A stretch of DNA of 64,000 nt from Cycas panzhihuaensis (Eukaryota; Cycadophyta), in assembly GCA_023213395.1 (NCBI GenBank), contig CM041465.1, positions 45,701,741 through 45,765,740 of the forward strand. Reading direction: 5' to 3'. Below the pieces are notes generated by a model that saw only the letters and a list, made by a program, of their open reading frames with translations, made no database searches and had not been told where the DNA came from. This document shows, piece after piece, positions 21,030 through 32,560 of the stretch (its first letter is position 1; each line of letters starts with the position of its first letter). The position numbers and the translations under genes are program-made.

Positions 21030-21121
21030 GTGTACCAACCTAAGATTAATCCTAAGCATGTTAGTGGGTTATGTCAAGACTAATTTCACCCTAGTATTTT
21101 GGCACTTTGGAAACTCTTACA
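21030..21121 (+). repeat. Element B 3' LTR, right part
   Basis: After the duplicated GTGTA the sequence resumes the 149-bp LTR (TAATCCTAAGCATGTTAGTGG, CACCCTAGT, AAACTCTTACA) and ends at 21121. TATTG follows as the right target-site duplication. Confidence 0.85.
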
Positions 21122-21935
21122 TATTGACTATTATATTATGTACATAGTGTATATTAATTTGTTCACTTAATGCGTAAGCTAACTAGTGTATTATAGAGTG
21201 GAACATTATGTAGTTGTCCTCTTTTTTTTATACATATCTATAGAACACCCGTAAAATAGGCCTTATTTTAATTATTCTTTAGGGTGGGGGGAGGAAGGGG
21301 AACACAAAGCACTAGTTAACAAACTAACAACCATATTAGAGACAAGAAGATTTTCCCCTAACTATTCTTTTCTTTTCTTTTCTTTTTTCTTAATTTTTGA
21401 TTATACATATCAATTGAGTTTATTCTCTTTAAAAGTAGGAAAAAAAATAAAGAGAGAGAAATTTTCAAGGAGGCCTGCCAATAATTTTGAAATTATTGTA
21501 GGAGTAAAGTATTTAATAGAAATTTCCCTTTTAGACTAAGGATTATCAAGTAAGCAAAGTAAAAAAAATTATATTCTAATTAAGGACTTGCACAGGCAGA
21601 AAATTCAACAAAGATGGCAAAATAATAAGCACAACAAAGTAATATTTTACCATGGATTCCCAACAACCTATTAAATTTAGGGTATGAGCAACCAGACATC
21701 CCTAATAAGGCCTTATAGGCTTGTCTCAAGTTTTTTAGAGATAGGATAATCACAGGAATAACATGTAGAGAACTTCTTAATAATGTGCATGACATTTTCT
21801 ATCACAAAATCAAACATTACAATTAGATTGTTTATATATTATTTGATTATAAATATTATAAGTTGGTTCTTGTCATTGTCTAATGCTTCTATTGGTGATT
21901 ATGACATCTTAATATAAGTTTTTTAAGTTAGATAC
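21122..21935. other. No gene recognised
   Basis: Contains a TTTTC-type microsatellite near 21360-21390 and otherwise featureless AT-rich DNA. GATAC (21931-21935) is the left target-site duplication of the next element. Confidence 0.4.
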
Positions 21936-22431
21936 TATTAAATTTTTTAATTCTCTGATATATCATATTAGAGTGAACTCACTATACATAATAGAAGCAT
22001 AATAAAGATGTATGATAAATCAATCATATCATGAGGATTATATACATAATTCATGTATATAAGATAAACATCTCAAGTAATATCATGGACATATCAATAG
22101 GTATATAATAAGCATCACCATAAGAGAATAAATTTATATATGGAAAATCTAGTGTGGGAAAAACGATAAGAGAAGGATGGAGTTGGGAGCTCATCTTTAT
22201 AAGATCAAATAAATTACATCTTCAAGTTAATCTTCCTTTCTCAAGTTCTTTATAAATATATCACCTCATGAATAGCCTATAATATCTCCAAGCCTTTTCA
22301 ACATCTAATAGGATGTTTACATGAATATATGTGTATATCATACTTATCGATGCCTTTGTGAGTAGAATTTTGTGTGGGCCCATAACCTTATATTAAATAT
22401 TATATATATGAAAATGTGATATATTACAATA
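21936..22431 (-). repeat. 3' LTR of degraded element (left)
   Basis: Aligns with 25945-26474 through many blocks, for example AATCATATCATGAGGATTAT or its variants, AAGCATCACCATAAGAGA and GGAAAATCTAGTGTGG. The ends are TATTA...CAATA rather than TG...CA. Confidence 0.85.
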
Positions 22432-24299
22432 CTCCCCTTTAAGGTTTAATATGTTCAATTTATAAATTTCAAGTCTTTAACCTTGGTTTTCATTTCTTTA
22501 TGTCCTTATACTTTTACTATATATTAAAATTTATAAACTTGTATCTAAATATATATTAATTTGTATCACCTATAATCTAAAAATCTTACTAACATCATGC
22601 TTGCCTCTTATAAATAATTAATCTATAATCATTTATAACTAATTATGATCATAAACGATTAACTATAAGCAACCACCTATATAATACTCATGTATCAATC
22701 ATTAATAAACTAAATAACTAATCTCAATTTCATGACTTTCACTTGTTATATTTATATAAAGTCTTCTCCTTGACAACTTAATATCTTCACCTATAAAGTT
22801 GTGATAAACATCAACACTATTAACCTATCATTTTAATAATCTCATAAATAAAAGTGATTATTGATGTCTATATAAAATAATAATTATCTACCAAAATACA
22901 TGGGTTATCAAATGTTATAATTGTTAGTTCTCTATAATATATTTCTTATATGTGATTCATCAGCAAATAAAATGATACTAGTTATTAGACTAATATATTA
23001 TATGAGAGTAGCATAAATATCTCGCCTTTTATATATAAGAATAATAACACTTATTATGTATTATATAAGAGTAGCATCATTCATCTTGCCTCTTGTATGT
23101 AAGCAAGTAACTTGTGTGCTACCCTCATCGATGCTTCTATAAATATCTTTTGTAGCTTTCTTTTAACAACTAATAAAAGATAATCAACATCAATAATCAA
23201 TAAACTAACTCTAGGAACAAGATGTACCACCTAGCCAAGTCAAGTTAGTTGTAACAAGGTAATGTAAAGAGTGTATTACCATGCCTCTTACCATACATAA
23301 CAAGTCATATTTCTCATTAACAAATACATATCTGATATAAGATAAACTCCTCAATAACTATTTGGTATGCCAAGTATTTAACATATGAGACTTTTTCTCT
23401 ATGTCTCATAAATAGGAGGAAAACATCAAAATCTCAATATCTCTCTAACATCAACTACAAATAATAAATAGGTCCTTTATCAATATAAAATAGGTGGTGT
23501 CATTATAAATATTCACCAATAAATTAGATGATCATTTCATTTTATTAGTATTGTACATCCACTAAATCAAATATGTAAATACCAAGAGGGATTTTCATTA
23601 TGTCTAGCATAGCTAAGATTCCTACATCAATTTCACTTTAAATGTCTTACATTTTTTATTTTTCATTAGTTTTGAGCCTTAAACTACCATAAATGAGCCT
23701 TTATGTATTTAATTTTAAACTAAACTTACCTTTTCTTTTATCAGTTATCATCAATATCATTATCATGATCTCAAAAGCCTTTAAAAACATCAAAATATAC
23801 CAAAAATATATCTAAAAAAGCTAATAAATCCATCTTTTATGAATTCAAAACCACTTTTCTTTACTTTACCTATTAAAATCTCTATGATCTAATTTCTAAA
23901 ATATGTCTTACAACAACATCTTTTGATCTCTTAGAATTCTCTTTCTAACATGACTAATGGTTCAAAAAATAGACTCCTAAATGAAAATTTATATTTGAAA
24001 AAGTATTAGTATATCATAAAAAAATCAATGCTCCTTTAGAAAATTAGTTTATACCCTTTTCAAGTGGGTCATTAGTCATGTGGCAAGTACATGTGATTAT
24101 CTACTTATGTCAAGGGACCTCTGATAGATTTTAAATTTTATGTAATTTGATTTAATATAAAATTGATATTATAAAAAAATTAAATATAACTTATTAACAA
24201 TTGACATCTATCAGGTTCTAAAACGCATTCAATATAATTAAATTTATTAAATAATTTATTTTTTTATTTATTTAACCTACAAATCTCTCTTGTATAGTG

Positions 24300-24440
24300 A
24301 CTTGTAACTTAATTTCTTTATATATTAATTCAATATGCTTAATTCTTTTAGGTGAACATCTAAATCATCACAACATTGGGCAATTGACTTTATTGCAATA
24401 TGTAATGGCTTCATGCAATGGTAGACTAAAGTAAAAAAAA
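24300..24440 (-). pseudogene. Trace of copia RNase H
   Basis: The minus-strand frames give LHIAIKSIA followed, one frame over, by SPKRIKHIELIYKEI. These resemble the RNase H C-terminal blocks of copia elements (the DNKAAIHIANNP segment and ERTKHIE-D-H). The stretch is short, frameshifted and full of stops. It is the only coding hint in the 3.5 kb interior. If right, about 1.9 kb between it and the 3' LTR is unexplained, suggesting later insertion or a long 3' non-coding region. Confidence is moderate because the match is from memory of the family motif. Confidence 0.45.
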
Positions 24441-25944
24441 TCCTCTTTATGGTCCACTAACGATGTCATAGAAATAGGGCTTCACTTGGCTTCATGCTAC
24501 CATAAAACTATACAGTGTAGGTAGGTCATGACAGTGAATAGGTAGTATGACATACTCAATAGAATATCCTTCATCATTATATTGCTTCCATTTATGAGAT
24601 AACTAGGTAATTTAGGGCGACGATGGTTGTTTCACAACTTCCCACTCAATGGGGCAATGATGGATTGTACCTTGGTTGCAATAGGGTACAAAATCCAATA
24701 GATTTTTGTCTTTATGGCTATTTACTTTCCTTTTTCAACACCTCTTAGGTGTTGTGTTTTTACCATTTTGTGGAGCATTTGTATTAAGAGTAGAAATCAA
24801 ATTAATAACTTTGGTGTGCCTTGGCAAGAATACTTTCTATCTCAACTCAACAGTCATCCATATTTAATATATATAAATTTCAAAATACATGCTTAAACAT
24901 ATTCATATTGCAAAACCAAATAATTTTTTACATAAAAATCTTTACTTTGGTTCCACAATATAAAACCTTGTATAGTGCCTTTAAACAATAATATCTTTAA
25001 CATATATAGTAATTTTTTACTCCTAGTTTGTAAACTTTACATACACAAGATCTTTTCATACATGCTATACTTCCATCACATTGCCACATACAAACCCTTG
25101 TTTTATAAACCATAATTATGTCATCATAATATTATTTTATTTCATGCAACTTGTATACCTTTGTCACTAGTACCAACATACCTTAACATTAATTACCACA
25201 TATCATACTTTACAGGTTGGTTACTTATTTTACTTACTCATGGTATATTAATTTACTTTGCTTAATATCCCACTTCATCTTCTTTATATTCAATCTCTTT
25301 TAACACCTTTAAATTCATCAAATTCATGTATATCTCTCAACAATAAAATTATTATAAAAGTACCTTTGATTGAAAGAAAATCCACAAGCTAAAGTGGATA
25401 AAAAATTCCATTAATAAAAAATTGGGTAAGAGAGATGTTATCAATAGCACTTATTTTATCTTTGTTACTGCAAGTTATGATTTGGTGAGGTGTCCATTCT
25501 CACAAAATCTTAATCACTTCTACAAGTGGATGACTTGTATCAATAAATATAACTAGCAGTCATATCTTCTCATCTTTACCATTTTGGTGGACTTGATTCA
25601 TACTTGTATGTTCATGAATATGGTGCTCCATATGCTTGAAATAAATATCTACACAATAAACAACTACCATCAATTTTGCTAGTTTTAGCATATGTGTGCG
25701 ACTTTATCTCTTATATGCAACTCTAATCATCTTTGTCTTGCCCTGAAATCTTGATCACATATCATTGGCATCCTCAATTTTTACCTCATCAAATTCCTCC
25801 TCATATTAGCTCATGTATTGGCTTATGCTATCTCTATAACTAGCTCAACTTTTGGTTTAACTAGATCATATAAGATTTAATATATTTCATAAGATCTTGA
25901 ATAACATGGCTAGTAATCAAGCTCCCACCATGGGTCTAATATTA

Positions 25945-26474
25945 TATTATAATTTTTAATTTTTTGGGATATCATGTTAGGATGAACTTATTATATATAA
26001 CAAAAGCATAATGAAGATATATAGTAAATCAATTATATCATGAGGATTATGTACACAATTCATGTATGTAAGATTAACATATCAAGTAAAATCATAAATA
26101 TAAAATAATAAATATATCAACAAATATGTAATAAGCATCACCATAAGAGATAACATACTTATATGTGGAAAATCTAGTGTGGAAAAAACCATAAGAGAAG
26201 TTTGGAGTAGGAAGCTCCTCTTTATGATATTGAATGAATTACATCTTTAAATCAATCTTCCTTCCTCAAGTTCTTAAGTGGCGCGTGTATATATTTATAA
26301 ATATATCACCTCATGAATAGCTTATAATATCTCTGAGTCTTTCTATCATCCAATAAGATGCTTACATGAATTTATGTATATGTCACACTTACTAATACTT
26401 TTTTTAGTGGAATTTTATGTGGATCCATAACCTTATAGTAAATATTATACATGAAAATATCACATATTCCAATA
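25945..26474 (-). repeat. 5' LTR of degraded element (right)
   Basis: Partner of 21936-22431, about 34 bp longer owing to small insertions, including a GTGGCGCGTGTATATA-type segment near 26278. Followed by GATAT. Confidence 0.85.
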
Positions 26475-28101
26475 GATATAGTACTAAGAAAGTTATTGTT
26501 ACACTCATGAAAAAGTTATTAAATATAAAAAAGGTTGTCAGAGAAACTACTATAGATTATGTTAAAAAGTTTAAGAGGATTCTCAAATAAATGGATGTTG
26601 CTAATAGACTTGCATAAAACATTTTGATTAGGTGTTTGTGGATGGATTGGATCTAGAAACTAGATGGATAATCATGCTTAAAAAATAATTGATCTATAAT
26701 AGGTAAAATCATTTGATTTTGAACTTGAAATAATGATGGAGAGATGGCACATAATGCCTTTCCTTTATTAAGAGATTTCTAGCATAGAGGATTCCTCACT
26801 AATATAGAAAACAATAAAAGGTAATTCTCAAAACCTAATTGGAGAATAAAATAATGAGTTATAATTTTGAAAAAAATAGGTTCAATAATAATATCAATCT
26901 ATTACATTATTTAGAAGACTTATGGAGCAATTAGCCATTCTTTATTTAAAGGTGAACTTCATGTCTTGGATAATAATCAACAAGATGAAAATTTGTTGGA
27001 TAATGTATATGCCAACAAAGGTATATTAGGATCAACTTTTATTGAAAAGAATTTAAAAGATTAGGTTCTTTTGTTGTTGATGTCATGGATATGAATTCAT
27101 CTTAGGAAGAGTAAGAAGGGCCAACGATAGGTTTGATTTTTAAGCTAAACATTTTAGGAATATATATAGTCCTATCTCATCTTGAGGTTTTATTAACATC
27201 AAAGGAAGAATTTAATAAACCAATGACTCAGTCCTTAATGCAGAATAATGTAAATCACTAGCATCTCATTACAAATGAGGAATAAATTTTAATATTTAGG
27301 TAGAGACAAGTAGAGTTTTCAAGCATCAAAACTATTATTGAAGAAAGCAAAACAACTGAAAGTAATTTAGCATTTATAAATTTTGGAATGGCTAAAACTT
27401 TTTTCTTGAGAAAAACTTCCAACTCTTTAATGAACAGCATGAAGAAAGGAATTATTTGGGTAATATAGAATAATTTCAAGTTGTTGGAAGTGATGAACAA
27501 ATCCCACATTTAATGCAAGGATATGAAGAGTTTTTAGATATTCACATTGTTGTTGAAGAAACTCAAGCAACTAAAGGAATGAAAGGCATGATTTCAAATG
27601 AAGGTCTTGTTTAGTTTGAGGTACATAACACCAAAATCTAGAATAAATAAGTAATACCCTTCAAAATAATTGAATAAAAAATTTGATTTCAAGGTAAAAC
27701 CATCTAACTAGATAATGGAACAAAGTGCTTGCATGTTAACTTTAGGATACCAAGTATTTAAGGTCTTATAAGATGTAAAAGGATTGGATTAACTCTATTT
27801 CAAGGAGTTAAATTGTTTGGTCAATTTGATTCTCTGTCCCACAATGTAGTGTTTTGTTTTAAAGATGTTTTTTGCCTTATACCTATTGATAAAGATGAAG
27901 GGAAACTTTTAAAATTGAAGTTTAGGATAACTGCCTTGATTGAAAGAATATTATATAGAAAGGGTTATTATTCTTTCTTTATTTTTGTATTCTTCCATGA
28001 TTATACATATTGTACATAGTTATATATAGTGGTTTAGGATTTTTATTTGAGGTGTTGCTTTTATCAACTTACTAGGAGTGAATAAAAGTAAGGAGGCCAA
28101 T
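26475..28101 (+). pseudogene. Unrecognised gag-like debris before repeat D
   Basis: I do not recognise this gene. Plus-strand frames give broken stretches such as VRETTIDYVKKFKRILK and FVDGLDLETRWII (about 26530-26680), which look like retroelement gag. Further open pieces follow at 26950-27080 and 27300-27430, with similar acidic motifs IIEESKTTES and VVEETQATKG, and at 27813-28019 (LFGQFDSLSHNVVF, PIDKDEGKLLKLKF). All are separated by stops. The region ends with a purine-rich AGTAAGGAGGCC tract at 28090-28100 just before repeat D. That arrangement fits a plus-strand LTR element in which repeat D is the 3' LTR. No RT or integrase was seen, so it may be non-autonomous or deleted. Confidence 0.35.
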
Positions 28102-28918
28102 TGTTGAGCCCTTTTTTATCCCCTTTCTCAAAACAGGTGTAAATAAATAAAATGTCAAGTCCAGGGGTAATGTATAGAGTGTTTACAGACGTAAATAACT
28201 AATAGAGTCTGTTAAAAAGGATAAGAGTATATGGTTAGGTCTAGATAGGGAGCATAAAAATGATATGTGTTTTATAAGAAATGGTACTCTTCTAGAGTCT
28301 ATGAAGTTATGTGCGATCTTGTCATGTTTGTAGTTTAAAACTCTAGATTTTGTCAAGGTAAGGATAAAGAATAATGCCAAGGTCATCCATTCCTAAGTTT
28401 ATGAACTCATGAAGAGCACATACAAAGGAACAACCTTCATATATAAAAGACCCCATAATTTTGTGGGTGCCTAAGTGAATGGATGAATTCACATGATCAA
28501 ACATGAACACATAAGCATATAAGTATAAAGGCATAAAATTATTAGATCCCACCATTACAAAACGTAGAGAGCTATTACAAAGTAAGTCTTTACATCTATA
28601 GGAATGAATAAGATACAAAGGAGATCCACTCTCACAAATGTAAGATTATAAGGAAAATACAATGAAGACTTAATATACTCAATCTTGCCCATGCAAAACA
28701 TGTACAAACCTGATAGAAAGAACAAAAAATTAATAAAAGGATGCCATCTCAGTAGTTTCACATTTTGGCCAATTTTAAGCTCATTTTTAAAATTAGAATA
28801 TAGAGTGGAAAATGCTGGGTGACTAAAAATTTAAAGGGACACTTCATTGCTTTGGTTTTTAGCATATTAATGCTCAAATCCACTAATAGTGTTCAATATT
28901 TATCATGTGTTGAAGACC
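28102..28918 (+). repeat. Repeat D, copy 2 (uninterrupted, LTR-like)
   Basis: About 817 bp starting TGTTGAGCCC, matching 1664-1801 plus 7109-7816 without the Copia-1 insertion. The point corresponding to the insertion reads GGTTAGGTCTAGAT (about 28233-28246), a single copy of the target. A purine tract upstream and the TGTTGAGCCC start suggest a 3' LTR, but a CA end is not defined. Confidence 0.8.
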
Positions 28919-30532
28919 AAACATATCATGGCCCAACCTATCTTGACAAGCTTGTATGAAGTATGATTAAGAAACAATGGTAATGTACTTAAAGTTTAAA
29001 ATTTGTAGTACTTAACCATATACTTATCTTGGATTTACAAAGGCTTTTGTGAGAGTAATACATGGTGGAATAAACACCCAAGGATGTATGTAAACCTAAG
29101 TTAGATAGGTATTTAACATCCATATATAAGATCTCTTTTATTGTAGCCAAAAATCATGTGAGAATTGCAAGTAACCATAACCAAGTTTTAATGCAAGAAT
29201 TTATAATAAGATATAACTAAATGTCTATTGAATATAACATTTTATAACATATATAACTCATCATAAGAATGGAACACCTATTACATATGAGAAATGAAGC
29301 TAGCTAACTAGATTGCAACTAAAGGATTTGCTTCCTAACCATCCATAAAATTATAAGGAATGTGCCCCTAAGTTGGAGTAGATGATATAAATATAGGAGC
29401 GTTTGCTTTTTACTCTTCACACAACCTTTCCCAAGTTACCTTGTTAATAGATGCTTCAAGGCCTTATAAAACATTATAATATAAAAAGTTGTCTCAAACC
29501 TATTACTATTGCTTATGAGTATTCCCTTTCTTAAATCATCATTAGCCTTATATAATAACAATTATTTCTTCTCAACCCATGCTTGTTCTTCTAAGTAGAC
29601 TAATAATGTCAAGTCACTTAGGGATCCCTATAAATCTAATCTCAAAGGACTGTATTATTATATCATGCACCCATCATAAACTTATAAAGTATAATTAAGT
29701 TCAAGAGGAGGAACCACTCAAGGCCCTTATCTTTAAACAACCTATAAATGAAGCAACCAACTCAATATCATGAATATAAAAAGCTTAGGGAGAGCAACCA
29801 AGTCAACACCATGAATATAAAAAGCTTAGGGAGAGCAACCAACTTGAAATCTCTAGTTAACTAATCATCAAGGAGGAGTAAATACTTAACTACTTTGATC
29901 TCAAGATATTGAAAAGTAGGAGAAACCACTTAACTACCTTGTAAAATACCAACCTTTAACACAGTATAGGGGAGCAACTAACTCAATACCTTACCTCATA
30001 AGAAGATATTACATTTAATAATAAAAATCTAAAGAGATTAGTATTGCAACTTACCCACAAGGCTCTAAAATACACCAGGCATGCCTTTTTACAAGACTTA
30101 GATAGCTCAGTAATAGTATATAAACTAATACATAAGCTAAAGTAAGTTGTTGCTCTAAAAATTAGTTTATTCTCTAGTCATCATCTTATATAAATGCCCT
30201 CCTAAGTTCCCTCAACTTTACTTGGCTAAAATTCTGTAACTCGTCTTTATTTGCTTGATGGTTTTTCTTATATATTTAAATGTGATCTCCCCCTCTAAGT
30301 TTTCTTTTTCCTGTACTTAATTCTCTGCCGCATTATCATTAATACTAGGTGAAAGTTGTGATACTTAGTAGCTAGAATATTATACATGGTGGTTATCAAG
30401 AAAGGTTTCCAATCCTAAATGTTAACTTCCTACTACTTATTTTCCTTCAAATATTATAATATAGAGAACCATTTAATTACTCCTAATTATCTAAGTATTA
30501 ATATATTTTTATCATAATTCCAAAAATACTGA
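28919..30532. other. No gene recognised
   Basis: AT-rich DNA without a recognisable domain. It contains a 41-bp tandem repeat at 29752-29843. Short phrases such as AACCACTTAACTAC and GAGCAACCAACT recur loosely from 29700 to 30000, suggesting an old repeat. Confidence 0.4.
29752..29843 (+). repeat. 41-bp tandem repeat, about 2.2 copies
   Basis: Units start AGCAACCAA at 29752, 29793 and 29834, and share ATGAATATAAAAAGCTTAGG. The first two units differ at only a few positions. Confidence 0.85.
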
Positions 30533-30957
30533 TGTTAGAATAGGTATCATGCACAATGTCATAGGATCAAGAAGACAGAAAATTATAAGTAAATAGACAT
30601 TACACATGTACACAGATTTTGCCAGGTGGAAAACCCCTTCTAGGGAAGAAAAACCACCTCCTAAGCTATAATTTTATTTAAATCAGAAACTATACAAAAG
30701 ACCTAAAAAAATACCCTATAAATACATCAAACCAGCCTTTGAAACATGCTTTGGATAACCTCATAGATTCTTGGAACCACTAACAAGAAAGGTTCGTCGA
30801 AATGGATAGTTGCGCATTTTAACGACCTTTCACATAATAATTAAATAATGACATAAACTCTTAACTTTAAACTTTTCAATCACTTAATTGTTTATTTACA
30901 CATGTGATATAAATACAACATAACAATTAAATAAAACTAACATTAATAATCCTAACA
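30533..30957 (-). repeat. Copia-3 3' LTR
   Basis: Perfectly formed ends TGTTAG...CTAACA. Followed on the plus strand by a pyrimidine tract that is the PPT of the minus-strand element. Confidence 0.8.
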
Positions 30958-30971
30958 TCCCCCTTTAATGT
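30958..30971 (-). other. Copia-3 polypurine tract
   Basis: The minus strand reads CATTAAAGGGGGA next to the LTR start TGTTAG. Confidence 0.8.
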
Positions 30972-31158
30972 TAGCTTTTATAATATAGAAAAAGAAGATC
31001 TTCATCACGTTGACCCCCCTTTAATGGAGACTTCTTTTATCTTTAACAAATCTCGCAAGTTTAGAAACTTGACTTCAGTCAAAGACTTTTTGAGTATGCT
31101 AACAACTTATAGATCTGTAGGACAATAAAATAAATGAACAATATTATCAATAGTAATA

Positions 31159-31449
31159 TTATGAATAAAATATATGTTTAGTTCTAGAATGTGCAATCAG
31201 ATTTGTAATAATAGCAATAGCACCTTGATTGTCAACTTGAACTTCTATGGAAGAGTTAGGAGTCAGATCAATTTCATTTAGAAAAGATTTGAGCCAAACT
31301 GCTTCTTTGTTGGCTTCAATGAGTGATTGATATTCAGCTTCAATCGTTGATAGAGCTAGTACCTGCATTTTTTTACTAGACCAAGTAATTGGTGAAAAAT
31401 CTAAAAAAAAATACATAACCTGATGTAGACTTACGATCATTCGTATCAC
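31159..31449 (-). pseudogene. Copia-3 RNase H remnant
   Basis: An open stretch contains SPITWSSKKMQVLALSTIEAEY, KEAVWLKSFLNEI, EVQVDNQGAIAI and HSRTKHIF, the standard copia RNase H series. The catalytic-region residues of TIEAEY and VDNQGA are present. The frame differs from RT; the shift falls near an A run at about 31402-31410, a likely slippage site. The C-terminus past TKHIF is lost to a stop. Confidence 0.88.
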
Positions 31450-31603
31450 CTACTCAATCTGAATCAGTATATCCTATTAAGGTTAGTGGTTTACTACAAA
31501 AATTATAAGTTGTTCCATAAAAAATAGTGTTCTGAAGATATCGTAATATACGTTTAGTAGCTTTTCAATGTGATTCATATGACTTTTTCATATAACATGA
31601 ACA

Positions 31604-32560
31604 TTAAGTGATAACATAAGATATATTAGGGCAGGTATGAGTTAAATAAATAAGACTACTAATTAGTTGCCTATATAAGGTTAGATCACATAAAGGTGTG
31701 GAATAATCAATAGATAGTTTTACTCCTGATTGTAACAGATTAGAAATTAGTTTAGCATTTTCCATGTTAAACCGTTTAATTAAGTCTGAAATATATTTTG
31801 GTTGGGATATAGATATTTTTGAATCATGTTGATAAATTTGTAATCTAAGAAAATAATGTAGGAGACCTAGATCAGTCATTTCAAATTTATTCATTAAAGT
31901 AGTTTTTAAGTTATGAATGTTATTTATTGATGATCTAGTGATGATGATATCATCAACATACGAGATTAAAATAGTAATATTTTTATTTTCACGTTTGAAA
32001 TAAAGATTTGGATCACTAATACATCTAGTGTATCCAATTTGAATTAGATAATCATCAACTTTAGTATACCAAGCTTGAGGAGCTTGTTTTAATACATAAA
32101 TAGATTTATTTAGTTTACAAACTAAATTAGGATTATCAATAAAGCTAGGTGGCTAAGACATGTAAATCTCTTCTTTAAGATCACCATTCAGAAATGCATT
32201 TTTTACATCCATTTGATGGATTTCCCAACCAAATTTTACTACTAGAGTAATAATTGTTTTAATCATATTTATCTTTGCAATAAGGGCAAAGGTTTCATTA
32301 TAATCTATGCCATCAATTTGAGAAAATCTTTTTGTGGCTAGGTGAGCTTTATACTTTTCAACAATGCTTATTGAGTTATATTTTGTTCTATAAACCCATT
32401 TACAGTCAACTACGTTTTTCCCTAGTGGGAATGGTATGAGATCCCAAGTTGAATTTCTGATTAAAGCATCAAATTTAACTTGCATAGCTTTCTGCCATAC
32501 AGGATTATTGCTAGCTTGTTTAAAGGTTTTAGGATCATTATTGTCCATTATGTTAGCCAT
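31604..32560 (-). pseudogene. Copia-3 reverse transcriptase remnant
   Basis: One frame with stops at about 32153 and at the C-terminal end. Order: NPVWQKAMQVKFDALIRNST, CKWVYRTKY, KYKAHLATKRF, IHQMDVKNAFLNGDLKEEIYM, then KLNKSIYVLKQAPQAWYTKV, ILISYVDDIIIT (YVDD intact, about 31930-31965), FEMTDLGLLHYFL, QPKYISDLIKRFNM and LYRQLISSLIYLTHTCPNISY. KARLVAKGF has become KAHLATKRF, with Arg-to-His and Gly-to-Arg changes in a conserved block. RT of a Ty1/copia particle, now dead. Confidence 0.9.

Larger units (their letters stand above)
8522..21121 (+). mobile_element. Short-LTR element (B) enclosing Copia-2 and Gypsy-1
   Basis: The 149-bp LTR at 8522-8670 (TGTTGAAGC...CCTACA) has a diverged partner split into 14227-14288 and 21035-21121. 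It is flanked by CATTG (8517-8521) and TATTG (21122-21126), a duplication with one mismatch. A PBS follows the left LTR and a purine run (TTTGGGGGTAGG) precedes the right LTR. The interior holds a heavily broken copia body that also has its own PPT and LTR at 13566-14170. B could therefore be a small TRIM-like element that received a copia insertion, or the copia could be B's own body with an extra LTR. I favour the first reading. Gypsy-1 later split the 3' LTR. Confidence 0.7.
21936..26474 (-). mobile_element. Degraded LTR retrotransposon, minus strand
   Basis: LTRs of about 496 bp (21936-22431) and 530 bp (25945-26474) enclose 3.5 kb of almost unreadable DNA. Flanks are GATAC (21931-21935) and GATAT (26475-26479). 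A purine tract lies inside the left LTR (minus strand AAACCTTAAAGGGGAG, about 22432-22447) and a degenerate PBS inside the right LTR (25932-25944). A trace of copia RNase H at about 24300-24440 suggests a Ty1/copia origin. The internal region is too short for a full element, so it is deleted or largely non-coding. A related LTR occurs at 53511-53940. Confidence 0.75.

Noticed and set aside
24121-24212. MITE-like unit with TGATAGAT / ATCTATCA ends
   Set aside because: Only 8 bp of inverted repeat in very AT-rich DNA, no duplication seen and no second copy.
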